Origin: an uncultured Bacteroidales bacterium
GTDB taxonomy: Bacteria; Bacteroidota; Bacteroidia; Bacteroidales; UBA932
NCBI GenBank assembly: GCA_944326265.1
Contig: CALVDE010000011.1
Span: forward strand, 1 to 35,479
Direction: 5' to 3'
DNA length: 35,479 bases
Both the position numbers and the translations under genes were made by a program. Under the pieces are notes generated by a model. That model saw nothing but the letters and a program-made list of their open reading frames with translations. It did no database searches and was not told where the DNA came from. Below, piece after piece: positions 23,697 through 32,319 of the stretch. Position 1 is the first letter of the stretch. Every line of letters begins with the position of its first letter.

Positions 23697-25679
23697 TTAC
23701 TTTTTGACAACAACATATTCACTGTATGCTTTGTGCGCATTGACGGCATCACGGAAACCATCCCAGTCGGAAGGCTCATAAACTCTCTTCTTCAGAGCCA
23801 GACTGCCGTGCAGGACCACATCGCGGCCTTCCTGGAGCAGACTGCCGGAGAAATCCGCCGCACTGCCGCACATATCGTCACTTCGTCCGTCCGAAACCAT
23901 GACAAAACCCTCCGGCAGGGATATCCTCTCATCAAGCTCCACCAGGCGCGAGCATGCGTCCTTAAAGCCATACTTTCTGTGTTCCAGAGACGTATCCATC
24001 CTCATATACGAGCGCACACTGTTATACAGATTGTTCATCACCAAAGGGCGGAAAAGCATAACACCGTCACCGACAAGCGCGTAATCCGGTATCTCATATC
24101 GGAAAACTATCTCTATCGGCGCAGCCTGATAGTTCTTTGGATCGCGGCCGTAGTCCACATCCAGCAGTCTGGCCTTGGGAGAGACATTGAGCAGCTCACG
24201 CTCCATGGCGTTGTACCACTCGCTCTGAAATCCGGTCGTAAAAATACGGCGCACACGCAGATCGCTCTGGCCTTCGGCACTTACAGTCAATGTACCTTTA
24301 AGAGTACCGTCCGCAGCGAGGCGGCTTTCGGACTTTATGCGCAGATAATGATTTTCCGGGGCCGAAACAGGTGTCACGCACAGATCCGAGCCCTCAGGAA
24401 TACCGGGCAGATAATTCTGCTGCTGCTCTGCACTGCTCCAGAGTTCGCGGCAGAAAGGAACCCAGGTGGGATCAAGAGGAATATATGTGCCGTCTGAGAG
24501 TTTGACCACAGCAACGCAGTGGTTGAAATGGTCGGCCGGAATACTCTCGACGCGGCTGCCGGCCATCGTCATCGCCGGATATGCCTCGAAACCGGCCATG
24601 CGCAGGAAAGAGATCAAGGTACCGGCAATATCCTTGCAGACACCGCAGCGGTCAGTATAGTTCATCTCAGTATTGTGCAGGGTATACCCCTCGCCCTTGC
24701 CCATGGTAATGCCCGCATACCGGATGTTGTCGGCCACCCAGTGGGTCAGCACGGCTATCTTCTCCATTTCAGTCTTCTTTCCGCGTATCAGCTCATCCAC
24801 CTTCTTCTGGGCGGGCGCATACGCTTCAAAGCTGCCGTAGTCCTCATTGACCTTATTGAACCACAGAGATTTGTCCCTCCACTCAGGAGTAGTAGACAGC
24901 ATAAGTTTAGGTGCCGCATCGAAAAGATCCACCATATCCGGCTCGCGATCGAAAGGCATCACGTCATCCACCGCAAACTTATAGACCTTACGTCCGTTCT
25001 CAAATCTCATAGAAGAAGTACTCTCGCCCTGATAGAACTGGAACTGCACGTCCTTCTCCATCGGAAAAGACACCATGTAGACCTTGCGCACGGTAGGATC
25101 CGCACACCAGAAAGGCACGATGTCGTAGAACTGCCCTCTCATAGGAGGAATGAACCGCGAGTCTTCCTCTCCGCCTGCCGCAACAGCTCCGCCGCCTGCA
25201 CCGTCCGATGCCAGCAGGGCGTATGTAAATCCTTTCTTGGCTATCTCATATTCCACAATATCGCCAGGTCCCAAAGCACCGACCTCCATCATAATCTGAC
25301 GGGCACCCCAGTAAATCATCCTTGCCGGAGCGGCATAATCAAGAGCTCCGGACACATCCAGATGCTCTACACTTCCGTCAGCGCGATACACTGTCACATA
25401 CTTGAACTCGGCAAACGCTGTAAGAGGATCATAGTCATACCTGATGGTTCTGTTGGCCAATGCCCCCTTCCCGGTCTGCACCTTGAACGCCCTGCACACA
25501 GCGAAAGTCCCCTGACCCGTGGGCTCCACGCTGACCGAAGTGCTGTCCAGCAGGACCACACAGTCAGCATTCTGACAGGCCAGGTCAGCAGCTGCGGTCT
25601 CATACTGCCTCCAGGCCTGGGCCGACAGGGCCGCCGAGACGAGAAGTACGCAGGATAATACTGCAAAAAACCTTTTCAT
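23697..25679 (-). CDS. Exported DUF3857/transglutaminase-domain protein
   Basis: A 660-residue protein with a signal peptide (cleavage near ALSAQA, residue 21). DUF3857 occupies roughly residues 50-250, followed by a transglutaminase core with an intact triad: C348 (DRCGVCKDIAG), H387 (DHFNHCVAVV) and D403 (LDPTWVPF). The C-terminal part is DUF2569-like or beta-rich and not assigned. Active members are thought to be papain-like peptidases or transferases acting outside the cytoplasm. It is the first gene of the tightly packed run down to 13779; 113 bp separate it from tcdA, with no convincing promoter box in that gap. Confidence 0.82.
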   Translation of the reverse strand: MKRFFAVLSCVLLVSAALSAQAWRQYETAAADLACQNADCVVLLDSTSVSVEPTGQGTFAVCRAFKVQTGKGALANRTIRYDYDPLTAFAEFKYVTVYRADGSVEHLDVSGALDYAAPARMIYWGARQIMMEVGALGPGDIVEYEIAKKGFTYALLASDGAGGGAVAAGGEEDSRFIPPMRGQFYDIVPFWCADPTVRKVYMVSFPMEKDVQFQFYQGESTSSMRFENGRKVYKFAVDDVMPFDREPDMVDLFDAAPKLMLSTTPEWRDKSLWFNKVNEDYGSFEAYAPAQKKVDELIRGKKTEMEKIAVLTHWVADNIRYAGITMGKGEGYTLHNTEMNYTDRCGVCKDIAGTLISFLRMAGFEAYPAMTMAGSRVESIPADHFNHCVAVVKLSDGTYIPLDPTWVPFCRELWSSAEQQQNYLPGIPEGSDLCVTPVSAPENHYLRIKSESRLAADGTLKGTLTVSAEGQSDLRVRRIFTTGFQSEWYNAMERELLNVSPKARLLDVDYGRDPKNYQAAPIEIVFRYEIPDYALVGDGVMLFRPLVMNNLYNSVRSYMRMDTSLEHRKYGFKDACSRLVELDERISLPEGFVMVSDGRSDDMCGSAADFSGSLLQEGRDVVLHGSLALKKRVYEPSDWDGFRDAVNAHKAYSEYVVVKK

Positions 25680-25792
25680 ATACTTAGAATGTTGCTTAAA
25701 ATACGGTTAGTGGTAAAAACTCTGCCAAGGTACGAAAATTTTCCGATTCCACAGCCGTATTCATGCGGCATTTTTCTTAACGTCCAGGAGTG

Positions 25793-26551
25793 TCAACCGT
25801 TTCTACGGCAGAGATAAGTCAGGGCCGCCTGGGCACAGACACAGCCGAAGACGGCGGGGATGTAGGAGATGGTGCCTACCTGGGACTTCTTGTTGCGCTC
25901 GCCCTCCGTAGGTACAATGGCGTCACGGTCGGGCAGTTCCTCCGAGAACACCACGGGGAAGCCCTTGCTGATACCTATCTTGCGGAGTTTCTTCCGGAGA
26001 ATGAAGGCCAGGGGGCAGTTGTAGGACTTCGAGAGGTCGGTCAGACGGACCTTCGTGGCATCGAATTTGGCTCCGGCGCCCATCGAGGAGACAAGGGGAA
26101 TACCGCTGTGGACGCAATGGGCGATAAGGGCGATCTTCGGAGCCAGGGTGTCTATAGCATCGATAAGAAAATCCGGACGGGCAACCCCCGCCTCGGCGCA
26201 GGAACGCTCCACGAGCGCCGCCACATTGTCCTCGGTAAGGTATTCTTCCACCTTGATTATCTGCAATTCCGGATTGATGTCCAGAAGCCTTTCCGCCATA
26301 ACCTCCGTCTTGGGCTGTCCTACGGTCGAGCAGAGTGCCAGCAGCTGTCGGTTCCGGTTGCTCTCCGAAACTTTGTCCGAGTCTATGATTATCATCCGCC
26401 CTACCCCGGCGCGGGCCGTCATCTCCGCAGCGTATGCCCCTACCCCGCCCAGACCGGCGACCACTACGGTCGCCTTTTTCAGGGCCTGCAGGGCCTCCCC
26501 ACCCACCAGCAGGGCGGTGCGTTCAAGCCAGGCAGGACTATTTTCCGGCAT
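25793..26551 (-). CDS. tcdA: tRNA threonylcarbamoyladenosine dehydratase TcdA
   Basis: A 252-residue E1-like ThiF-family enzyme that converts t6A37 to cyclic ct6A37 in ANN-decoding tRNAs using ATP. The nucleotide-binding loop is VVAGLGGVGAYAAEMTARAGVG, followed by the E1 signature IIDSDKVSESNRNRQLLAL and the Asp of FLIDAIDTLAPK. Length matches TcdA/CsdL. The C-terminus (about 225-250) has a hydrophobic stretch usual in this group. It overlaps mazG by 14 nt, so the two are co-transcribed. ThiF and MoeB were considered, but no thiamine or molybdopterin genes are nearby and the SNRNRQ motif fits TcdA. Confidence 0.9.
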   Translation of the reverse strand: MPENSPAWLERTALLVGGEALQALKKATVVVAGLGGVGAYAAEMTARAGVGRMIIIDSDKVSESNRNRQLLALCSTVGQPKTEVMAERLLDINPELQIIKVEEYLTEDNVAALVERSCAEAGVARPDFLIDAIDTLAPKIALIAHCVHSGIPLVSSMGAGAKFDATKVRLTDLSKSYNCPLAFILRKKLRKIGISKGFPVVFSEELPDRDAIVPTEGERNKKSQVGTISYIPAVFGCVCAQAALTYLCRRNG

Positions 26552-27383
26552 TGTCCTCAGAATTTTTCTCCAGGGCCTTCGCTTCGTCCCAGATAGCGTC
26601 CATCTCCGCCAGCGTCATGTCCTTCAGAGACTTGCCTTGGCGGATGGTGTGCTCCTCGAGATAAGTGAAGCGGCGGCGGAACTTGGCGCAGGTCATCTCC
26701 AGCGCCGTGTCGGGATTCAGGTCGTACAGACGGGCTGCGTTGACTATCGAGAAGAGAAAATCACCGAGCTCGCCCTCGGCCCTTTTCACCGACTCAGGGT
26801 CTGACTTGTCCATCCGGCCCAGCTCCTCACGGAACTCCCCGAGCTCCTCGGCCACCTTGTCCCAGACCTGGGAACGCTCCTCCCAGTCGAAACCCACGGC
26901 GCGGGCCTTGTCCTGCATGCGGTAGGCCTTGAGCAGCGGCGGCAGCGAGACAGGCACTCCCGAGAGCACCCGCTTGTTTCCGTCCTTTTCCTTGGTCTTG
27001 AGCTCCTCCCAGTTCTGCACCACCTGGTCGGCCCCGTCCACATGGACCTCGCCGAAGACGTGCGGATGACGGTAGATAAGCTTGTCGCACAGACGGTTGA
27101 TCACATCCACGATGTCGTACTCACCTTTCTCGGAGGCTATCTTGGCATAGAAGACAATGTGCAGCAGCACGTCGCCCAGTTCCTTGGAGACCTCCCTGCC
27201 CTCCCCGCGGAGGATGGCGTCGCTCAGCTCGTAAGTCTCCTCAATCGTCTGAGGACGCAGCGACTCGGTGGTCTGCTTGTGGTCCCAGGGGCATTTCTCC
27301 CTGAGCTCATCCATTATATCCAGAAGGCGGCCGAAAGCCTCCAGCTTGGCCTCCCTCGATGACATCTCGTTTCTGCTCATCAT
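26538..27383 (-). CDS. mazG: Nucleoside triphosphate pyrophosphohydrolase MazG
   Basis: A 281-residue MazG that hydrolyses NTPs to NMP and PPi, cleaning non-canonical nucleotides. Two MazG domains are visible. The first has CPWDHKQTTESLRPQTIEETYEL and KELGDVLLHIVFYAKIASE (the E-x-x-E and E-x-x-D motifs); the second has KVAEELGEFREEL and EGELGDFLFSIVNAARL. Length is standard. Start codons at 27383, 27380 and 27365 are all possible; the first is given. It is followed by tcdA with overlap and diverges from rtcB. Confidence 0.94.
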   Translation of the reverse strand: MMSRNEMSSREAKLEAFGRLLDIMDELREKCPWDHKQTTESLRPQTIEETYELSDAILRGEGREVSKELGDVLLHIVFYAKIASEKGEYDIVDVINRLCDKLIYRHPHVFGEVHVDGADQVVQNWEELKTKEKDGNKRVLSGVPVSLPPLLKAYRMQDKARAVGFDWEERSQVWDKVAEELGEFREELGRMDKSDPESVKRAEGELGDFLFSIVNAARLYDLNPDTALEMTCAKFRRRFTYLEEHTIRQGKSLKDMTLAEMDAIWDEAKALEKNSEDNAGK

Positions 27384-27493
27384 TCTTGAATTTTGAGACG
27401 TAAAGATAAATCAAATATCTGTTGGAGCGGTATTTTTTCAACTTGCGCTGCGGCAAACCACATCATGTGCTGCGATACGGCACAAGCAGCCAC

Positions 27494-27501
27494 TATATTT
27501 G
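27494..27501 (+). promoter_or_regulatory. -7 box of rtcB
   Basis: TATATTTG, a full match to TAnnTTTG, with a predicted start near 27508. This places the RtcB start at the ATG at 27522 rather than at the earlier in-frame ATG at 27393, whose extension has no family similarity. Confidence 0.6.
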
Positions 27502-27521
27502 CAGGTACAAATGCAACAGAT

Positions 27522-28796
27522 ATGAGAACAATTGACAACTACGATGTGAGAATATTCACCGACAATGTCGAGGAAACGGCCATAGGGCAGCTCCGCCAGC
27601 TGATGTCCATCGAGGTATTCAGCGGCTGCAAAATCAGGATAATGCCGGATGTACATGCCGGAGCTGGGTGCGTGATAGGCTTCACCGGCGACTTGGGTGA
27701 AAGGGTCATCCCCAATATCGTCGGAGTGGACATAGGCTGCGGCATGCTGATTCAGCCGTTCGAGTGCAGCGGAGAGATAGACTTCCACGAATTGAATCAG
27801 TTCATTCTGAGCAGCATTCCATCAGGCCGGGACATACGGAGCCAGGAAGGTCTGGTCCAGCTGCTGCCGTACATGGAAAGATACCAGGAAGCGAAAGAGC
27901 TGGTCAAGGAACTGCGCTGCTTCCGCGAGCTGAAAGATGTCAAAAGGCTGTACAAGGCCGCAGGCACCCTCGGCGGAGGCAACCATTTCATAGAGCTGGA
28001 CCGTGACGGCCAGGACAGAATGTACGTGGTCGTCCATACCGGCAGCCGCAACTTAGGCAAACAAGTGGCAGACATCTACCAGAAACAGGCCGTGAAGAAC
28101 ATGTCCGGCTGGGACAAACTGATGGAAAAGCAGACTAAGATGATAGAGGAATACAAGGCGGCAGGACGGAGAGCCGAGCTGCAGGAGGCCATACGGAAGC
28201 TGCACAACTCCTTCAGGATGCAAAAACCACCGGTTCCCGCGGAACTCTGCTGGCTCGAGGGACAGCCGCGCGAGGACTACCTGCACGACATGCGGCTGTG
28301 TCAGAGATGGGCGCAAATCAACCGGGGTATCATCATGGACCTGCTTGTAGAATACCTGCGGGCCAAAGACAATATCTGCAGTACACCGGAGACATTGGCC
28401 TCAGAGCGTTTCGAGAGCGTCCACAACTACATCGGGGACGACGGCATCATCCGCAAAGGAGCCATCTCCGCCCGCAAGGGAGAGAAGTGCATCATCCCCA
28501 TGAACATGCGGGACGGCTCCCTGATATGCACCGGCAAGGGCAATCCGGACTGGAACTGGTCGGCCCCTCACGGAGCAGGCCGCATAATGAGCCGCGCACA
28601 GGCATTCCAGCAGCTAAGCATGGAAGCCTTCACCGACTCGATGAAAGGCATCTACAGCGAGACCGTCTCCGAGCAGACCATCGACGAGTCCCCCATGGTC
28701 TACAAACCGACGGAGGAGATCATCGCCAACATCCGGGACACTGCAGAAATCAGTTGCGTCATCAAACCGGTATTCAATTTCAAGGCCGCACAATGA
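27522..28796 (+). CDS. rtcB: RtcB-family RNA-splicing ligase
   Basis: A 424-residue RtcB. RtcB ligases join 2',3'-cyclic phosphate (or 3'-phosphate) and 5'-OH RNA ends using GTP and Mn2+. Metal-site motifs are intact: MPDVHAGAGCVIGFT, NIVGVDIGCGM, GTLGGGNHFIELD and VVHTGSRNLGKQ. The GMP-accepting His is in WSAPHGAGRIMSR. It is shorter than archaeal RtcB and of the bacterial stand-alone type without archease or RtcA nearby. The frame continues upstream to 27393, but the extension is unlike the family and the promoter lies inside it. A role in RNA repair or tRNA restoration is expected from the family. Confidence 0.9.
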   Translation: MRTIDNYDVRIFTDNVEETAIGQLRQLMSIEVFSGCKIRIMPDVHAGAGCVIGFTGDLGERVIPNIVGVDIGCGMLIQPFECSGEIDFHELNQFILSSIPSGRDIRSQEGLVQLLPYMERYQEAKELVKELRCFRELKDVKRLYKAAGTLGGGNHFIELDRDGQDRMYVVVHTGSRNLGKQVADIYQKQAVKNMSGWDKLMEKQTKMIEEYKAAGRRAELQEAIRKLHNSFRMQKPPVPAELCWLEGQPREDYLHDMRLCQRWAQINRGIIMDLLVEYLRAKDNICSTPETLASERFESVHNYIGDDGIIRKGAISARKGEKCIIPMNMRDGSLICTGKGNPDWNWSAPHGAGRIMSRAQAFQQLSMEAFTDSMKGIYSETVSEQTIDESPMVYKPTEEIIANIRDTAEISCVIKPVFNFKAAQ

Positions 28797-28830
28797 CAAT
28801 GAAGTAAGGAAGCTTTTCAGAAGAGCTTTC

Positions 28831-29802
28831 TCATGCTGTTCTATTCAGCAGCAACATGACCTTGACATTTTCATTCCCGCTACTTGTCACTGCTGTGCCG
28901 AACATGACATTCTCATACCCCAACCGCTTATGCACCGCCTTACGGAATGCCTCCACTTCCAAGTCTTCCAACGGATAACGGGAGGGATAAAGGACAAATA
29001 CAACCGCATTGTCATATCTGGCTAAATCCAGCTGCTGGTATTTGGTCATGGACTCAAGGATGTAATCCAGGCGCCCGTTTGTTCCGCAGCCGACTGAGTA
29101 ATAGTCATACCGCATACCATAGTCAACGCCCAACAGAAACTCCACATCACTGCGCGTGAAGGTGCTGCCCTGAACGGTCAGCGTCTGAATCAAGGTTTCG
29201 CGCCGCGACATGGTCGCAAGATATTTTATTCGCCTGTTCTGACGGTATTTCCGTTTTCTCTTGGCGCGGTTCATCCGCCTGCCGCACCGCTCAAATGCAA
29301 ACCACCCGGTTATCAACCGTTCTCCGCCCTCACCTCTTAAACGGAACTTGCGGGGAGTCTGCCGTCTCCAGATACTTTCCTTTAACTTATCTAATGCCGC
29401 CTCATAACGGTTCTGCGGCTTTTGCCTGCCCAACATCCCGGAGAATGTGTCTTTGACACCCGCAGGCGAAAAACCGTAAAAGGTAATCTCCCACAGGCAG
29501 TGCATGGTAAGTTCCTCCATGCTGACCGACAGACCGTCCGGAAAGACAAGTTCCTTAGCCAGTTCTTTCTCCCAGGCATCATCGTCCAAGTAACATACAC
29601 GTGTGGTCCTTGTCCCGTCCTCCCTTATTGAAGTTGTCACGGTCGCCTTCCCACGATAATCCCTGTCCGGCTCCATGCCCCGGAGAATATCGTATGCCTC
29701 ACGGAAGGCGTAGATGTTATCCAAATGTCTATTTTCCCACTTTTCCAAATACGGGAGAAGGCTGTCGAAGTCAACCTTCATAACAAGTTCCTTAAGCGTC
29801 AT
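28831..29802 (-). CDS. Uncharacterised protein paired with a DprA-like gene
   Basis: A 323-residue soluble protein without signal peptide. Residues 1 to about 120 (MTLKELVMKVDFDSLLPYLE, then AFREAYDILRGMEPD) resemble an uncharacterised Bacteroidales family, possibly DUF6557. The middle is strongly basic (RRMNRAKRKRKYRQNRRIKYL, about 173-193), suggesting nucleic-acid contact. The C-terminal third (LIQTLTVQGSTFTRSDVEFLLGVDYG) is a second domain not recognised. Its start overlaps the end of the DprA-like gene by 11 nt, so the two are translationally coupled and probably work together. Function is unknown. Confidence 0.65.
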   Translation of the reverse strand: MTLKELVMKVDFDSLLPYLEKWENRHLDNIYAFREAYDILRGMEPDRDYRGKATVTTSIREDGTRTTRVCYLDDDAWEKELAKELVFPDGLSVSMEELTMHCLWEITFYGFSPAGVKDTFSGMLGRQKPQNRYEAALDKLKESIWRRQTPRKFRLRGEGGERLITGWFAFERCGRRMNRAKRKRKYRQNRRIKYLATMSRRETLIQTLTVQGSTFTRSDVEFLLGVDYGMRYDYYSVGCGTNGRLDYILESMTKYQQLDLARYDNAVVFVLYPSRYPLEDLEVEAFRKAVHKRLGYENVMFGTAVTSSGNENVKVMLLLNRTA

Positions 29803-30739
29803 TTTCTGTTCCGTTTATGATTTGACAATATTGATTCAGAGCGATGTCCTGTTCTGGGCGGAGGGGTATGGCAAGATTATGGTCGAGCAAGAACTTGTTG
29901 CCGGAGTTCAGGTCGTTCCAAGTGCCGTATTCCACCGCGTAAATGTCGTTTTCCCAGCCGAAGATGTCTCCGTCATATTCCTGCGCGAAGCGGACGGCAT
30001 ACATCGTTCCGCTGACAATAGGGCACTGCACCACGATAACCGACCGGGCCAGAGCCACTTGCATACGGCAGCGGGCGACCAGTCTCGTCGGATTGGCCTT
30101 CACCCCGAAGGGATGCTCAGAGACTATGGCTCCACCCTTCGCCACAATCTCCTCCTGCAAGTGCTTATTTACCTTGGGATGAGTGATGTTCAGTCCCGAA
30201 GCAACGATGGCGACAGTCTGCCCCTCCGCATCGAGACAGCCCCGATGGGCAGCCGTATCGCAGCCCAATGCCAGTCCGCTGATGATCACGTGTCCCTGCC
30301 CTCCGGCCTGCCCGGCAAACCGGTATGCGACATCCAATCCTTCCGCATCGGCACCACGGGCACCGATAACCGCCACAGTGTCATCCCGGTTAAGCAACCC
30401 CAAGTCGCCTGACACATGAATGAGCGCAGGGGCGTCATTGCACAGGTTATTAAAATGCCAGGGATAATCATCAGCATAATACGGGACTGTGATGACTCCA
30501 GCTTTGGCCTGCCTGTCCAGTATCCGCCTGGCTTTGTCCATTTCGCGCTGAGCCTTTGCAGCCGTCTCTTTCAATTGCCCGTTTCCCTCAATGCCCATCC
30601 CCACTATCTGTCGGGAAGAATATCCCGACAGCTGCAGGCACAGCAACTCCTCGACTGACGGGCAGGAAGCCTTCCATTCGGCTTTTTCCTGCTTCCTTCT
30701 TCCGACTATTTCGTTCAACTTTTCCTCCCAACTGGTCAT
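29792..30739 (-). CDS. DprA/Smf-like (SLOG-fold) protein
   Basis: A 315-residue protein from the ATG at 30739; an earlier ATG at 30790 would add 17 residues. The Rossmann-like core resembles DprA: VAVIGARGADAEGLDVAYRFAGQ, VIISGLALGCDTAAHRGCLDAEGQTVAIVASGL, GAIVSEHPFG, and VIVVQCPIVSGTMYAVRFAQEYD. The first motif departs from the G-S/A-R-x-x-S/T-x-Y-G of competence DprA, and no C-terminal winged helix follows. The N-terminal part (about 1-90) has helical SAM/HhH-like character. SLOG-fold DprA relatives appear in conflict systems as predicted nucleotide sensors. The overlap with the basic uncharacterised gene supports a two-gene system of unknown purpose rather than housekeeping dprA. Confidence 0.75.
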   Translation of the reverse strand: MTSWEEKLNEIVGRRKQEKAEWKASCPSVEELLCLQLSGYSSRQIVGMGIEGNGQLKETAAKAQREMDKARRILDRQAKAGVITVPYYADDYPWHFNNLCNDAPALIHVSGDLGLLNRDDTVAVIGARGADAEGLDVAYRFAGQAGGQGHVIISGLALGCDTAAHRGCLDAEGQTVAIVASGLNITHPKVNKHLQEEIVAKGGAIVSEHPFGVKANPTRLVARCRMQVALARSVIVVQCPIVSGTMYAVRFAQEYDGDIFGWENDIYAVEYGTWNDLNSGNKFLLDHNLAIPLRPEQDIALNQYCQIINGTENDA

Positions 30740-30885
30740 AAATTGTTTTTCTGCAAAGAAAATCCGCACTTGCGCCAAATCACGGCACAAGTAGATTATT
30801 TTACTGCGTTAGCTAAAGATATTGGTCGCACAATGCATCAGCTATTACGTACTGCATAAAATACTACATATTTTGTGCAATACAC

Positions 30886-30917
30886 ATTGTTTTTTGAGTA
30901 AAAAAATAGTAATATTG
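30886..30917 (+). promoter_or_regulatory. Promoter of the AAA/DUF4143 ATPase gene
   Basis: ATTG (30886-30889), 20 nt, then TAATATTG (30910-30917), one mismatch to TAnnTTTG. The ATG follows 22 nt later. The surrounding 150 bp are markedly A/T-rich. Confidence 0.5.
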
Positions 30918-30939
30918 TATCCGAATAACAGTACAAAAG

Positions 30940-32184
30940 ATGAAAACAATCATTCTAAATCAACGCAAAGAACGTGATGAACTGATGTCTCGTCCGTATC
31001 TGATACGTAAGAGCCTCCAAGATACAGATTTGCTATTGAGCAGCCATCTGATCAAGTTGATAACAGGTCCCCGTCGGGTGGGCAAATCCACTCAGGCATT
31101 ATTGATGCTGCGGAACAAGAATTTCGCATACTTGAACTTCGACAATTATCAATTGCTGGAAGCCTGGGACGCAAATCTGGTCATGCGGATGCTGGATGAT
31201 GTCTATCCCGGGTACGAATATATCCTGTTGGACGAGGTTCAGAACCTTGACGCATGGGATTTGTGGGTCAGTGAACTATATAGAATGGGAAAGAATCTTG
31301 TAATAACAGGCAGTAATGCTAAAATGCTCAGTAGCGAAATGGCTACAGTATTGACAGGCAAGTATCTTCAGATAGAGATGCTGCCTTTCAGCCTTGAAGA
31401 GTTTTTCGATTGGAACAAGCTTGACATGCACGCACTGAAACCGGAACACAAAACAGAGTCTCTTGTGCTGACAGATGACTATTTGAGGAACGGCGGCTAT
31501 CCGGAAGCAGTCGCCTCACGCCTGTTGACCCGCAGTTACCTTGATACGTTGTTTGACTCCATTATATGGAAAGATGTGGCCAAGCGTCATAATGTCCGTA
31601 ATGTGACAGATCTGAATAACCTGGCCATGTATCTTGTCTCGAACTTCTGCAATCCTGTAAGTGCTAATGAATTGACATCTGAACTTGATTTCTCCAGTGT
31701 CAATACGACCAAGAAATATATGGACTACCTCCATGAACCATACCTTTTCTATTATTTGTCACGCTACAACAATAAGCTTAAGCTGATGAAAAAAGCTCCA
31801 AGGAAAGTGTATGTCGTTGACAACGGTTTTGTGGCATCGAAGGCATTTTCCTTGAGTGACAATCTGGGACGATTGCTTGAGAATCAAGTTTTCATAGAAC
31901 TTATACGCCGGGGCTATGATGTTGAGAAGACGATGTTCTATTATCGCTCACGGAATGATAAGGAGGTTGATTTTGTCCTTCGTGAAGGCACCCGCATATT
32001 GAGGCTTGTTCAGGTATGTTATGATATGGGCAGTCCTAAAACGGAGAAGCGGGAAGTGGACAGCATTGTTGAATGTGCCGGAGAATTAAAGTGTGATAAT
32101 CTTGTTATTGTAACTTATAACGATAAGCGCACAATTGAGAAAGACGGTTATAGGGTGAACGTAGTGCCAATTACAGAATTTTAA
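30940..32184 (+). CDS. AAA ATPase with DUF4143 domain
   Basis: A 414-residue ATPase. Walker A is ITGPRRVGKSTQALLML and Walker B is YEYILLDEVQNLDAW, followed by sensor region NLVITGSNAKMLSSE. The DUF4143 C-terminal part (about 220-410) includes a restriction-endonuclease-like segment, YRSRNDKEVDFVLREG, then LRLVQVCYD. The usual second acidic residue and lysine (E-x-K) are not evident there, so nuclease activity is doubtful. The family is common, scattered and often duplicated in Bacteroidota, with no settled role. It is isolated in its own transcription unit, divergent from the DprA-like gene, with lower GC than its neighbours, consistent with transfer. Confidence 0.88.
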   Translation: MKTIILNQRKERDELMSRPYLIRKSLQDTDLLLSSHLIKLITGPRRVGKSTQALLMLRNKNFAYLNFDNYQLLEAWDANLVMRMLDDVYPGYEYILLDEVQNLDAWDLWVSELYRMGKNLVITGSNAKMLSSEMATVLTGKYLQIEMLPFSLEEFFDWNKLDMHALKPEHKTESLVLTDDYLRNGGYPEAVASRLLTRSYLDTLFDSIIWKDVAKRHNVRNVTDLNNLAMYLVSNFCNPVSANELTSELDFSSVNTTKKYMDYLHEPYLFYYLSRYNNKLKLMKKAPRKVYVVDNGFVASKAFSLSDNLGRLLENQVFIELIRRGYDVEKTMFYYRSRNDKEVDFVLREGTRILRLVQVCYDMGSPKTEKREVDSIVECAGELKCDNLVIVTYNDKRTIEKDGYRVNVVPITEF

Positions 32185-32279
32185 ATAACAAACACTTTTG
32201 CAGAAGTGCATTTTAAGCAAAATTTCATTTTTATAAAAGTGTCACGTCATGCAGGGCGGGGATTTGAGCCAGCGTTTCC

Positions 32280-32314
32280 GGTTCACAAGTTTGTGGACCA
32301 CAAGTTTGTGAACC
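32280..32314. repeat. Nested direct and inverted repeat after ftsK
   Basis: The 35 bp begin GGTTCACAA and end TTGTGAACC, and inside contain CACAAGTTTGTG twice in tandem (15-bp period). It lies 5 bp past the FtsK stop. It may be a terminator stem, though no T-run follows, or a binding or recombination site. Confidence 0.6.
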
Positions 32315-32319
32315 GCAAA

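Noticed and set aside
23148-24497. 449-codon plus-strand open frame across the two DUF3857 genes
   Set aside because: It spans the junction of two well-supported minus-strand genes and shows no domain.
32240-32275. tRNA 3'-end or attachment-site remnant (minus-strand GGCTCAAATCC)
   Set aside because: The presumed T-arm does not form a 5-bp stem and no acceptor or anticodon arm can be drawn.
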